This document shows, piece after piece, positions 37,340-47,186 of a stretch of DNA of 64,000 nucleotides. The position numbers and the translations under genes were made by a program. The DNA comes from Roseihalotalea indica (GTDB lineage: Bacteria; Bacteroidota; Bacteroidia; Cytophagales; Cyclobacteriaceae), in the NCBI RefSeq assembly GCF_022458895.1, contig NZ_JAINFL010000004.1, forward strand, positions 248,001 through 312,000. Direction: 5' to 3'. The notes beneath the pieces were generated by a model. That model was not told where the DNA came from. It saw only the letters and a list, made by a program, of their open reading frames with translations, and ran no database searches. Each line of letters starts with the position of its first letter. The first letter of the stretch is position 1.

Positions 37340-37909
37340 GTGACAGAAGAAGGAGAAGAACTTTATCGCCTACTGCATGCCTGCCGTAAAGGAAATGCGC
37401 GGAGTCAGGATCAACTGTACCGGATGTACTATAGCTATGCTATGGGTATCTGTTTACGGTATTCTCATACCCATGAAGAAGCGGTAGAAATGCTCAATGA
37501 TGGCTTTGTAAAAATATTTACTAAGCTTCATCAATATACACCCGGTTTGTCTTTCAAGGGTTGGCTGAGAAAAGTGATGATCAATGCAGCTATTGACTAT
37601 TATCGACGCCATGAAAAGCATCACCATCAGGTAGATATTTCTTTTGCTCGGCATTTAACGGAAAGAGCGATCGCCCTTGATCAGCTGTCGACTCAAGAAA
37701 TTTTGCAAGCAGTACAGCAGCTGCCTCCTTCCTACCGTATTGTTTTTAACTTGTATGTGATAGAGGGCTATAAACACGAAGAAATTGCGCGACAGTTATC
37801 GATTAGCGTAGGAACATCCAAATCCAATTTGTCCATCGCTCGTACCAAATTACAGAAGATACTCGCTAGCAGAAACATCATTAGGCTTGAAGAAAAAAAA
37901 GATGGATGA
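37340..37909 (+). CDS. ECF RNA polymerase sigma factor
   Basis: 189 residues. Uses a GTG start; an in-frame stop lies 7 codons upstream and no ATG fits. Region 2 is seen from ARSQDQLYRMYYSYAMGICLR through FVKIFTKLHQYTPGLSFKGW and INAAIDYYRR; region 4 from VQQLPPSYRIVFNLYVIEGY through HEEIARQLSISVGTSKSNLS. It directs transcription of target genes when released by its regulator. It overlaps the next gene by 8 bases, so it is coupled to a membrane protein that is probably its anti-sigma factor. Confidence 0.95.
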   Translation: MTEEGEELYRLLHACRKGNARSQDQLYRMYYSYAMGICLRYSHTHEEAVEMLNDGFVKIFTKLHQYTPGLSFKGWLRKVMINAAIDYYRRHEKHHHQVDISFARHLTERAIALDQLSTQEILQAVQQLPPSYRIVFNLYVIEGYKHEEIARQLSISVGTSKSNLSIARTKLQKILASRNIIRLEEKKDG

Positions 37910-39203
37910 TCAACACTTTGATAAAACCATAAAGGGGCGTTTAGAAAATTTCGAAGGCCCTGATTTTGATCCTACCGCTCTAGCCGATTTGCGATATCGT
38001 TTGGCGTCGATCACCACCGCTCCTTGGTATGCCCGCTATCGAACCGAATTAATTGTTATTTCGGCCTTACTATTCTTCACGCTTTTTAATGTATTATGGC
38101 AGAGCCAGGTTGAGGTAAATCGTGAACAGAGTTTCATTCAGGTAATGGATTCACTAAAAACTAGCCAGCGCATCATTATTGACCTACAGCAGCGGCTTTC
38201 TGCACTACGTAGGATAACATCAGATAGTAGTAATGCTTCTTCAAAGCCTATGACTCCCATGGCTGAAGGTAAATTAAACGAAGTAGATAATCTTCTTTCC
38301 CAGCTTTTGGAAGAAAAGGGCAACAATGATCCAAGCGTTATAGCCCTTCTAGGTCAGGTGTCTGAATTTCTCAGATCGGAACCAGGAATGAACGGTGACC
38401 AGTCGCCTCCTGCGACTCCCCTATCCTTGCTTCCCTCAGCAACGTACCACTTTCCGTTGCCTGCATCGAGTGATAGTGCCAGGATAAGCTTAGATCAAGT
38501 TACCCTTAAAGAAAATGGAGGTACAGCGGAAGCAAAAGAAAAGCATCTGACGGCCGCCATGGCTCGGGAGCTAAAAAAACACTTTCAGAAAGGCGTAGGT
38601 ATTCGGTTGGGGCCGGCGGCTTCTCTGTCGGCAATCACCTACTCACCTGGGCCCCGGGTTCCCAGTGTAGGAGGTGGGCTTATGAGCGATTGGATCTTAT
38701 CACCTTCTTTGAGTATGGAGACTGGGATAATCTACGCACCGCGGTTTTATGACCGGGAAGGATCTACGATGATGGAGTTGCAGAATCTGCCCGGCGTTGA
38801 CGAAAGCTTGGGTAGTTTGAAAGAAGTAGATATTACTTCTCAGGTTGTGCAATTCCCCCTGAATTTAAAACTATACGTTCCCCTATCCAGACGAACGGAA
38901 GGCGTTCTAGGTGGGGGATATTCATTTCTTCTTTATCTCCGCCAGGACCTGGAATATGGCTATCAGTTCAATGATGACTTCGATGGTAGATTTCAGGGAT
39001 TGAAATCTACCTATGAACAAGCAAAACCTCGCTTTTACCCTGGTACATTGAATCTATCGGCAGGAACTAGCACTCTTTTAAAGAATGACGCCCGTCTGGA
39101 GTTTTCTCTGTACTACCAGTATGGCTTAGGCGATAGCGGTCTTGAGCAAGTGAAAGCCAATTCGTTTGGACTCCGTACCGCTTACTGGTTCACTATACGA
39201 TAG
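37902..39203 (+). CDS. Anti-sigma-like transmembrane protein with a porin-like C-terminal domain
   Basis: 433 residues from ATG 37902; a TTG at 37887 would add five residues. N-terminal ~45 residues (FDKTIKGRLENFEGPDFDP) are soluble and lie where an anti-sigma domain should be. One membrane helix (ELIVISALLFFTLFNVLW) follows, then a coiled-coil linker and a region rich in amphipathic strands from about residue 225 (GVGIRLGPAASLSAITYSPG...GGGLMSDWILSPSLSMETG... ending LRTAYWFTIR), as in outer-membrane barrels. Overlaps the sigma gene by 8 bases. This fused layout is known in Bacteroidota, but the topology of such a barrel-like domain behind an inner-membrane helix is unclear. Confidence 0.75.
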   Translation: MDDQHFDKTIKGRLENFEGPDFDPTALADLRYRLASITTAPWYARYRTELIVISALLFFTLFNVLWQSQVEVNREQSFIQVMDSLKTSQRIIIDLQQRLSALRRITSDSSNASSKPMTPMAEGKLNEVDNLLSQLLEEKGNNDPSVIALLGQVSEFLRSEPGMNGDQSPPATPLSLLPSATYHFPLPASSDSARISLDQVTLKENGGTAEAKEKHLTAAMARELKKHFQKGVGIRLGPAASLSAITYSPGPRVPSVGGGLMSDWILSPSLSMETGIIYAPRFYDREGSTMMELQNLPGVDESLGSLKEVDITSQVVQFPLNLKLYVPLSRRTEGVLGGGYSFLLYLRQDLEYGYQFNDDFDGRFQGLKSTYEQAKPRFYPGTLNLSAGTSTLLKNDARLEFSLYYQYGLGDSGLEQVKANSFGLRTAYWFTIR

Positions 39204-39330
39204 TTTAATCCCACGGATGGAAAGCGGAATTCAAATTAGTCAAAATTTTTTTTGGTGGAGACCAACCATATACTCATTCGGAGTCGTGCTTTATAGTAAG
39301 TCATGTTTTCACGTATAACAATCAACCCTT

Positions 39331-40020
39331 ATGAAAAAATTTTTCTTTCTATCTAACTTGATGATCTTGACCTTGGTTGTCCAGGCACAAGATATCGATG
39401 AGCCGCCACTAAGTGATAAAAGTCATTTTGTCACTAAGGCGCACACCTTGCTGCAGAACTTTTCCTTTACAGCAACCGGCGGCACCCCCTCTTTTAGTAT
39501 GGATGGATTGAAAACTTCGTCTATCCAGGAGTTTGGTCAAATTTCTGTAGCTGACCTGAACCTGTCGTACCGCATCAATTCTCGATTTTCGGTTGGAGTA
39601 AGCCTGATGAATACGCTCGGTAATTGTAACAGTGGCTACTACACCGAAGGAGACCAATTCGTAGCCTTCATTGCTGATGAAGACGATGACCTCGATCAAG
39701 ATGAGTGGGATGATGATGCCGAAGATGAGGATGAGTGTGAATGTGGTGATGATGAGCTGGGCAATGTGATGGGAACGGTTACTTTTAAATTTCCCGAGGG
39801 AATACCTATATTTATTCAGGCTGCGGGTGGCTACTCTCTTAACTATCATGCTCCTGCTTTCAGTGCTATGGCGGGGTACTACCATCAGATTATAAGCGGA
39901 TTAGGCATTGTAGGCGGCGTTCGCTTTAGTGACATTTTGCATCAACTGCCCCCGGATGGCGTTCGTTTGGCTCCTACTTCAGGGGTCAAAGCCGAAATAG
40001 GACTAAGCTGGAATTTCTAG
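39331..40020 (+). CDS. Outer-membrane barrel-like protein with an acidic cysteine-containing loop
   Basis: 229 residues with signal peptide (MKKFFFLSNLMILTLVVQAQ). The flanks show amphipathic strands (GQISVADLNLSYRINSRFSV; SGLGIVGGVRFSDILHQ; VKAEIGLSWNF). The middle is a strongly acidic insert from about residue 114 (ADEDDDLDQDEWDDDAEDE) ending in ECECGDDELG. The insert could bind divalent metal; its CEC motif recurs in the frameshifted lipoprotein at 36468. Third gene after the ECF sigma and probably part of that operon. Confidence 0.75.
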   Translation: MKKFFFLSNLMILTLVVQAQDIDEPPLSDKSHFVTKAHTLLQNFSFTATGGTPSFSMDGLKTSSIQEFGQISVADLNLSYRINSRFSVGVSLMNTLGNCNSGYYTEGDQFVAFIADEDDDLDQDEWDDDAEDEDECECGDDELGNVMGTVTFKFPEGIPIFIQAAGGYSLNYHAPAFSAMAGYYHQIISGLGIVGGVRFSDILHQLPPDGVRLAPTSGVKAEIGLSWNF

Positions 40021-40220
40021 TGTAAAAGATTGTTAGATTCAGTCCCTTATAGAGACAACTTGTATACTGCTTTTCTAATGTCATCGGATATTTTGTAGAC
40101 TTAAGTTGTAAAAGACAGTTTTTAATGGCAGTAAATCGTAATCCTCTAAGGCTCGTTATACGTTTTGTTATTTGGTTTTCAACCCATGTTCCTACCAGAC
40201 GCACAGCTACAGATTAAAGT

Positions 40221-42521
40221 ATGATACTGAAACCACCATTCCTATTTCTGATAGTATCCATGCTCATGCTATCCCAATTGAGTCATGCTCAACCTAAATA
40301 TACCATTAGCGGCAAAGTGACCGATGAAGAAAGCGGGGAAGCCCTCATCGGAGCTACCCTCTACGCAAAAAACTGGCAGGTAGGAGCAGTTACCAATAAT
40401 TATGGCTTTTTCTCACTCACCCTGCCCGAAACCGATAGCCTGACGCTGGTGATTACTTTTGTGGGATTTAAACCTCAGGTGAAACGTATTCATCTGCACG
40501 AAAACATCACTTTGAACATTCGGCTGCTGCCTGGTCAACTCTCGCTCGAGGAAGTGGTTATCAATGCCACGCCGCCTAATGAGAACGTAGAAAGGGTACA
40601 GATGGCGGTCATGGATGTGCCGATTCAGCAGATTGAAGAGATACCAGTGATTCTGGGAGAAACCGACATTCTGAAGGTGGTACAACTGCTTCCAGGGGTG
40701 CAGGCCGGTAACGAAGGAACTACCGGGTTTTACGTGCGGGGAGGGAATGCCGACCAGAACCTGGTTCAGTTGGATGAGGCCACGGTGTATAATCCCAGTC
40801 ACCTGTTGGGGCTATTCAGTACCTTTAACTCCCGAGCGCTTAATAATGCTACGCTGATCAAGGGGGGATTTCCGGCTCAGTACGGAGGTCGCCTGTCCTC
40901 TATCCTGGATATTACCATGAAGGAAGGCAACAACCGGGAATTTCACGCTGAAGGCGGGGTCGGATTGATTACGTCTACCCTAACCCTCGAGGGGCCTATA
41001 AAAAAAGAAAAGGCATCCTTCATTATTTCGGCTCGAAGAACCTATCTGGACTTACTAGCCAAGCCCTTCTTACCCCCAGGAAATGCTTCTAATTATCATT
41101 TCTACGATCTCAATGCCAAAGTCAACTGGCAGCTATCGAACAGAGACCGACTGTTTCTCAGCGTATTCAAAGGGAGGGACAAAGCTGAGTACCGGGCTTC
41201 GCAGGGTATCAACTATAAGATATACTTCGGCAACGGTACGGGTACGCTGCGATGGAACCATATATTCAGCCCCAAACTGTTTGTCAATACTTCGCTGATA
41301 TATAACCAATACGACCAGGACGTATCGGCTATTCTGGATAATTACTTCTCCCAGACGATCACAGCCATCAACGACCTTAATGGGAAAACTGAGTTTCAAT
41401 ATTTCCCAAACCCAAACCATTCTTTGCAATTCGGTGCCCATTACATCCACCATCAATTCGTTTCGGGGGGCAAGTCAGAATCTCAGCGTACGGTGGACCA
41501 GCGCCTGAACCGAAAAAATATCCCTGTTCGTCTATTCAACGAGTTTGCACTCTACGTAAATGATGAGATCAAACTCACAGATCGTCTATCTACTAGTCTG
41601 GGGCTTCGGGCACCGGGTTATTTTTCGGACAACATAAGCTACTATCGACTGGAGCCGCGGGCATCAATCCGTCTTTCCACTGGCCCCACTTCATCACTCA
41701 AAGCAGCTTATTCGGTCATGAACCAATTCCTTCACCTGATTCCCAGTGCTACCGCGAGTATTCCTACCGATGTGTGGATACCATCCACGGAACGTACGAA
41801 ACCGCAATTTTCTCAGCAATATGCCCTGGGCTACTTCAAAAATTTCAACGACAACAGTCTGGAGACGAGCCTTGAAGTTTATTACAAGGATATGAAAAAC
41901 CAAGTGTTGTTTCCAGAAGGCAACCAGCTGGTCGAGAGCTTTGCGGTGGATACCACCCTGGTGTACGGAAAAGGCTGGAGTTACGGAGCCGAGCTTTACA
42001 TTAAAAAGAAGACCGGTAAGCTGACGGGCTGGCTGTCGTACACCCTATCCTGGACGTTTCAGCAGTTCGATGACCTTAACTCCGGCGAGAAGTTCCCTTT
42101 CCGCTACGACCGAAGGCATGTACTATCCTTAGTAGGCACCTATCCACTCAATTCTCGCTGGACGATGTCTGGGGTTTTTGTGTATAATACCGGCAGTGCA
42201 TTTACACTACCCATCGAGCGGTTTCCGGCTTTTTATAGTCCTTCCTTATTTGAAGGTAATTATTACGTATACGAACGACGCAACAACCAACGCTTACCAG
42301 CGTATCATCGGCTGGATATCTCGGCCGTTCGGCGGCATCAGACCTCTCTATTCGGAAAAGCAGCGGAGGTAGAATGGGTGTTAGGTCTTTATAATATCTA
42401 CAGCCGCCTGAACCCGTATTTTATCTACCTGCGGGTAGACCCGGTAACCGATCAGCCTCGGGCTAAGCAGGTTTCCCTCCTACCGATTATTCCCAGTATA
42501 TCGTTTAATGTTAAGTTTTGA
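40221..42521 (+). CDS. TonB-dependent receptor with N-terminal carboxypeptidase-like domain
   Basis: 766 residues. The signal peptide ends QLSHAQ. Then a carboxypeptidase-regulatory-like domain (ISGKVTDEESGEALIGATLY...NNYGFFSLTLPETD), plug (VQLLPGVQAGNEGTTGFYVR, GGNADQNLVQLDEATVYNPS, IKGGFPAQYGGRLSSILDIT), and a barrel ending PSISFNVKF. It shares this shorter form with the receptor at 43545. It is followed 5 bases later by a DUF4249 lipoprotein, the usual partner of this receptor subclass. Substrate unknown; it may be a target of the ECF sigma encoded upstream. Confidence 0.93.
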   Translation: MILKPPFLFLIVSMLMLSQLSHAQPKYTISGKVTDEESGEALIGATLYAKNWQVGAVTNNYGFFSLTLPETDSLTLVITFVGFKPQVKRIHLHENITLNIRLLPGQLSLEEVVINATPPNENVERVQMAVMDVPIQQIEEIPVILGETDILKVVQLLPGVQAGNEGTTGFYVRGGNADQNLVQLDEATVYNPSHLLGLFSTFNSRALNNATLIKGGFPAQYGGRLSSILDITMKEGNNREFHAEGGVGLITSTLTLEGPIKKEKASFIISARRTYLDLLAKPFLPPGNASNYHFYDLNAKVNWQLSNRDRLFLSVFKGRDKAEYRASQGINYKIYFGNGTGTLRWNHIFSPKLFVNTSLIYNQYDQDVSAILDNYFSQTITAINDLNGKTEFQYFPNPNHSLQFGAHYIHHQFVSGGKSESQRTVDQRLNRKNIPVRLFNEFALYVNDEIKLTDRLSTSLGLRAPGYFSDNISYYRLEPRASIRLSTGPTSSLKAAYSVMNQFLHLIPSATASIPTDVWIPSTERTKPQFSQQYALGYFKNFNDNSLETSLEVYYKDMKNQVLFPEGNQLVESFAVDTTLVYGKGWSYGAELYIKKKTGKLTGWLSYTLSWTFQQFDDLNSGEKFPFRYDRRHVLSLVGTYPLNSRWTMSGVFVYNTGSAFTLPIERFPAFYSPSLFEGNYYVYERRNNQRLPAYHRLDISAVRRHQTSLFGKAAEVEWVLGLYNIYSRLNPYFIYLRVDPVTDQPRAKQVSLLPIIPSISFNVKF

Positions 42522-42526
42522 CTACT

Positions 42527-43438
42527 ATGAACTATCTCCGAGGGATGCTAATCCTTTCTCTTTTCATGTCGATGGCCTGTGAAAAAGATATTCAAATCGA
42601 GCTACCCGTTGACCTCGAGGGTACCGTGGTGATTGAGGGCCTGCTATATCCGGGAAAAGAGCCTCGTATCTATATCAGTAAAAGTGAGCCCTTCTTTGAC
42701 TCTAACGTCACACCACAGGAAGTCTTCGCTCGGGGAGCGCGGGTAAACATCAGCCACCGCCAGGAATCGGAAGTCTTGGTACCGGACTCGACCTTTGATA
42801 AGTTCCGATGTCGGTGGGTTCCTTTCTATGAGGGGAGCCGTGCTGTGAAGTTCGGTGAGACCTATACACTAAAGGTGCAGTTTGAAGGAAAAACGTATAC
42901 GGCCAGCACGACCATCAATCAAACCAGAGCCGTGATTAAAGAAATCATTTATACTCCGGAGTTTACGGATATCTACGGCGGGCACGATGGGGTCAACGTC
43001 CGCATCCAAGATCCGGCGGGTGCCGACAATTTTTACCGCTTTCAGATGAACCGCTTTATTGACCGGGACAATGCTCACGCTCACGAACTGGATGGAGTAC
43101 CCCGGGATTGTACCGGAGACGAAGAGTTTTATATGACCGATCTGGGAAGAACTATCTATACCGATATCGGTAATGACGGAAGAACGATGGATTTGCTTGC
43201 GGAGGTCTCCTTTGAGTATAATAAGGGAGACTCCACCTGGGTAATCATACAGTCGCTAGATGAACGATCAGCCGCCTTTTACCAGGAACTGGATGATCAG
43301 CTCATCTCTATATTAAATCCTTTTGTAGAGCCGGTATTCATCAAAAGCCAGATTGAAGGAGGGGCCCTAGGGGTATTTGGCTCGGCGGTTTTATCCGACT
43401 CGGTATTGTTCATTTACCCGCAGGACAATCCTTTATAA
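42527..43438 (+). CDS. DUF4249 lipoprotein
   Basis: 303 residues from ATG 42527. Lipoprotein signal ends MSMACEK (Cys18), then DIQIELPVDLEGTVVIEGLL, GKEPRIYISKSEPFFDSNV and YTLKVQFEGKTYTASTTINQ, characteristic of DUF4249 proteins, which are paired with TonB receptors in Bacteroidota in the way SusD pairs with SusC. Directly downstream of its receptor with a 5-base gap. A substrate-binding role is inference. Confidence 0.9.
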   Translation: MNYLRGMLILSLFMSMACEKDIQIELPVDLEGTVVIEGLLYPGKEPRIYISKSEPFFDSNVTPQEVFARGARVNISHRQESEVLVPDSTFDKFRCRWVPFYEGSRAVKFGETYTLKVQFEGKTYTASTTINQTRAVIKEIIYTPEFTDIYGGHDGVNVRIQDPAGADNFYRFQMNRFIDRDNAHAHELDGVPRDCTGDEEFYMTDLGRTIYTDIGNDGRTMDLLAEVSFEYNKGDSTWVIIQSLDERSAAFYQELDDQLISILNPFVEPVFIKSQIEGGALGVFGSAVLSDSVLFIYPQDNPL

Positions 43439-43544
43439 CGTTTCTCCTCGGCCCCATGAGGTAGTATCCACCGAAATGCTGGTCGGTGAATTATGCTGAC
43501 CTGCTGTATTCTTGAAATTAGTAATAGTACATAATTAATCCACC

Positions 43545-45920
43545 ATGAGAAGGTATATTCTATTCTTGCTAGCGCTAGCAGGTTTCCTGGACGCCTACTC
43601 CCATGAAAAAACCGGTAGAGTAATAGGACAGGTAACCGACCAAATCGGAGACCCTTTGATCGGTGTTACTGTTCAATTAAAAGGAACCAAACTGGGTGCG
43701 GTCAGCAAGGAGAATGGAGATTTTAGACTGGAAGGTATCCCACCTGGAAATTATAGTTTGGTCTTCACCTACGTTGGATTTGAAAAGAGCGAAGTAAAAG
43801 CAGTGAATGTTGATATCAGTTCAGTTGTCAATGTAGGGCGAATCACTCTGGTAGAATCTTTTTTGTCATTGGATGAGGTGGTGGTCACGCCAGGTTCATA
43901 CTCCATCATGGAGAAAGTAGACACCAGGTCGCAACTGGCGTTATCCGAGGAGGATATAAAAAATATGGCCTGGGCTGAGGATATTACCCGGGCAGTAGCT
44001 CGCCTTCCCGGCATTTCATCCAGTGATTACTCCAGTAAATTTGCTATTCGTGGCGGGGAATCCGATGAGGTATTGATCGCATTAGATGGCATGGAACTAT
44101 ACGAACCTTTTCACCAACGGGATTACTCAGGCGGCCTGTTTAGCATCATTGATATTGAGGCAGTCCGAGGCGTGGATCTGATGACCGGCGGATTTTCCGC
44201 TGAGTATGGTAACCGGCTGAGTGGTGTGTTTGGCATGAGGACCAAGAACGCTTCCTCCAATGAACGGCATGTTCAGTTGGGCTTAAGTGTCATGAATGCC
44301 CAACTCTATGCCAATGGGCGATTTGCCAAAAACAGAGGCTCGTATCTGGTCTCTGCCCGGCGGGGGATGCTAGATCTAAGCTTGAAAGCCATCGGCAATC
44401 AGGAGTATTTTCCGAAATACTACGACGGGTTGGTCAAAATTGACTTTAGATTAAACGATAAGCATCAAATAGCTTTTCATTTACTACATTCCGGCGACCA
44501 GGCTTTTATCGATAATGCACCGGATGGAGATGAGTTTGATCAATACGATACCAAGTATTACAACACGTATGGCTGGCTTACCTTGAATTCCTTTTATTCG
44601 GACAAGCTGTTCTCAAGGACCTTGCTGTACACGGGTGCTATAAACCACGACCGCACCGGCGGGTTTGACAAGTACGATACTTCGGATAAGGGTAGTTTTT
44701 CAGTAGATGATCAACGAGAATATTCTTTCTTTGGCCTAAAACAGGACTGGAGCTGGGAGACGTTTGATAAACTTCATGTCAAATTTGGCTTTGAAGCTAA
44801 AAAACTTCAAGCTATTTACCATTATGTGAACTCCATCCACGAACTAAGAGTAAACAATAACGAAGAGCTATACAACTTCGACCGTGACCTTGATATTTCT
44901 CTACACCCTACAGGAGAACAAATAGGTTCTTACCTAACTACCCGGTTTATCATTCTACCTAAACTGATTGCGGAGACAGGATTAAGATTTGATTACACTT
45001 CCTATACCGGGGATAAAAATTGGAGTCCGCGGGTAGGTCTGCTGTATGCATTTTCAAGCAGCACGTCACTTCGCGCCGGTTGGGGATATTATTATCAGTC
45101 CCAATTTATTAATACCCTTGATGTGAACAATGGGAATACCAATTTTAATTCTGCCGAACTAGCCAAGCATTACGTCATCGGAGCGGACCATAGTTTTCCA
45201 AGGGGAATTAACATCCGGCTTGAGGCATATTATAAGGATTTATCTAATATCAGTCCGCTCTGGCAAAATCTGAGAGATCATTTGGAGAATTATCCGGAAG
45301 TACGCAACGACAATGCCCATGTGGTGTTCAACGGAATCACATCGAAAGGTATCGAGCTGTTTTTGCGGTACGATGAGGGAAGAAAAATATCGTGGTGGTT
45401 TAGCTATGCCTTAGCCCAAGCCATGGATGAAATTAAGGATATTGAGTTTGACGGATTACTTAGCAAACGAACCGGCAAGGTGCCCCGACTCAATAATCAG
45501 ACTCACACTATCTATGCGGATATTAATTACCGGCCAACCAGCCTATGGCACTTTAATTCCTCCTGGCAGTTTTACAAAGGTTGGCCTAGAACTGACTATA
45601 CATACCGGTACACTTATCTACCTAATGGGGACATCCATTTTTATCAGGTGCATGCAGAATTCAACGGGACACTATACCCTGCTTATCATCGGCTGGATCT
45701 GCGCGCCAACCGACGATTTACGCTTCAAAAAGGTAGTATTACTGCCTACTTACATCTGATAAACGCTTATAACCGGCAGAATCTCAAAAAGTTCGACCTG
45801 GACACTCGCAATGATAATGATGAACTTTCCATTGATAAGAATGGAAATTATGTACCATTCGAGGACAACAAATACTGGCTCGGTTTTTTACCTGTGTTTG
45901 GGTTTAGATGGGAATTCTGA
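43545..45920 (+). CDS. TonB-dependent receptor, second of the cluster
   Basis: 791 residues with a signal peptide (RRYILFLLALAGFLDAYS). Carboxypeptidase-like domain (VIGQVTDQIGDPLIGVTVQL...KENGDFRLEGIPPG), plug (ARLPGISSSDYSSKFAIRGG, VLIALDGMELYEPFHQRD, LMTGGFSAEYGNRLSGVFGM) and barrel ending LGFLPVFGFRWEF. It lies 106 bases past the DUF4249 gene and lacks its own lipoprotein partner. It probably belongs to the same regulon. Confidence 0.93.
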   Translation: MRRYILFLLALAGFLDAYSHEKTGRVIGQVTDQIGDPLIGVTVQLKGTKLGAVSKENGDFRLEGIPPGNYSLVFTYVGFEKSEVKAVNVDISSVVNVGRITLVESFLSLDEVVVTPGSYSIMEKVDTRSQLALSEEDIKNMAWAEDITRAVARLPGISSSDYSSKFAIRGGESDEVLIALDGMELYEPFHQRDYSGGLFSIIDIEAVRGVDLMTGGFSAEYGNRLSGVFGMRTKNASSNERHVQLGLSVMNAQLYANGRFAKNRGSYLVSARRGMLDLSLKAIGNQEYFPKYYDGLVKIDFRLNDKHQIAFHLLHSGDQAFIDNAPDGDEFDQYDTKYYNTYGWLTLNSFYSDKLFSRTLLYTGAINHDRTGGFDKYDTSDKGSFSVDDQREYSFFGLKQDWSWETFDKLHVKFGFEAKKLQAIYHYVNSIHELRVNNNEELYNFDRDLDISLHPTGEQIGSYLTTRFIILPKLIAETGLRFDYTSYTGDKNWSPRVGLLYAFSSSTSLRAGWGYYYQSQFINTLDVNNGNTNFNSAELAKHYVIGADHSFPRGINIRLEAYYKDLSNISPLWQNLRDHLENYPEVRNDNAHVVFNGITSKGIELFLRYDEGRKISWWFSYALAQAMDEIKDIEFDGLLSKRTGKVPRLNNQTHTIYADINYRPTSLWHFNSSWQFYKGWPRTDYTYRYTYLPNGDIHFYQVHAEFNGTLYPAYHRLDLRANRRFTLQKGSITAYLHLINAYNRQNLKKFDLDTRNDNDELSIDKNGNYVPFEDNKYWLGFLPVFGFRWEF

Positions 45921-46023
45921 TAAATCTGCGATGGGGATATGGACTATTTCTTTTCAGAGCCGACCGTCTGAGTATGGTAGGTTGGTCAGACTAGGACTAA
46001 TTTTTCAGTCCTGTAAGACTATT

Positions 46024-46923
46024 TTAATTGAATGAGTTACGATAATCTTTTGGCGTATAACCTACATGCTGTTTGAATAAGCGGGAGAAATGTTGTGGGT
46101 ACTTAAAGCCAAGTTCGAATGCGATTTCACTCAAGGACTTGGTTGGGTCAAAGATACGTTCCTTGGCTATGCTGATTAATTTCAACTGAATGTATTCCTG
46201 AGCTGATTTCCCCGTTTCTTTCTTGATCAAATCTCCAAAGTAGTTAGCGGACAGTACTAATCGTTGGGCACAATAACCAACCGTGGGTAGGCCAAGAGTT
46301 TGCGCCTTATTCGATTGGAAGTAATCGTCCAGTAAGTTTTCAAAGCTCTCTAGAACACCCTTATTTGCATGATTACGGGTAATAAACTGCCGATCATAAA
46401 AGCGAATGCAATAGTTCAAAAACAGCTCAATATTGTCGACTATGAGCCGGGCACTGTGTTTATCAACCGGCTGGTTCAATTCAAACTCAATCTTCGAAAA
46501 ACATTCCCGGACGAATTGCCGCTCATAGGATGACAAATGCAGAGCTTCGTTCACTGCATACGAAAAAAACGAATATTCGTGAAAATTGTGACCCAGAGAA
46601 GTTCCTAGCAGTAAATCAGGGTGAAACACCAGGGCGTATCCCTGAGGCTGGTAATATTCCTCTTCTTTATTTTCACCAATGACCTGCCCGGGAGCCAAAA
46701 AAATAAGGGTACCTTCCTCGTAATCGTAATGATTGCAGCCATAGCGCAGATCACCGCATCGTATTTGTTTAAAGAAAACAGTATAAAAGCCATAATTCAT
46801 TCTCCGATGCTGTCGGGGTTCCGCCCTTGAGAGGTCAATGACACTCACCAGTGGGTGCCTGGTTTCATGTTTATTGAAAGCATTGTACTGTCTAATCGTA
46901 TCAAATTTTAAGACATCGTCCAT
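46024..46923 (-). CDS. AraC-family transcription regulator
   Basis: 299 residues. N-terminal cupin-like sensing domain (YGFYTVFFKQIRCGDLRYG; YEEGTLIFLAPGQVIG). C-terminal AraC double helix-turn-helix (QRLVLSANYFGDLIKKETGK; KSLSEIAFELGFKYPQHFSR; FKQHVGYTPKDYRNSF). It is divergent from the molybdenum hydroxylase genes (263 bases between) and a likely regulator of them. Its ligand is unknown. Confidence 0.92.
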   Translation of the reverse strand: MDDVLKFDTIRQYNAFNKHETRHPLVSVIDLSRAEPRQHRRMNYGFYTVFFKQIRCGDLRYGCNHYDYEEGTLIFLAPGQVIGENKEEEYYQPQGYALVFHPDLLLGTSLGHNFHEYSFFSYAVNEALHLSSYERQFVRECFSKIEFELNQPVDKHSARLIVDNIELFLNYCIRFYDRQFITRNHANKGVLESFENLLDDYFQSNKAQTLGLPTVGYCAQRLVLSANYFGDLIKKETGKSAQEYIQLKLISIAKERIFDPTKSLSEIAFELGFKYPQHFSRLFKQHVGYTPKDYRNSFN

Positions 46924-47186
46924 ATGCCAGTGAGTTAAGAGCGATACGAATTTACTATATTATCCGAAATCAAGTGCTAATCCCCTTTAAATCCGTAATC
47001 TTGGTTGGTAATCGGTAATCTGTATAATAAGGAACTGAGAAATTATCTATTTCTTTGTATACCACTGAATTAGAAATCTCATAATTAACAGACCTAGCCT
47101 TAAAATTCTTATATTGGTGATAAACCTAAATAGAGCAGTATAATTTTTTAGTGCTCTTATCCATAAACTTCATTTGTAATTCTACG

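Noticed and set aside
39409..39885. 158-codon minus-strand ORF opposite the acidic barrel protein
   Set aside because: Composition and ending mirror the plus-strand gene, which has a signal peptide and normal neighbours.
45992..46013. Hairpin between the convergent receptor and AraC genes
   Set aside because: Only 6-7 bp with a weak T-tract; insufficient as a terminator call.
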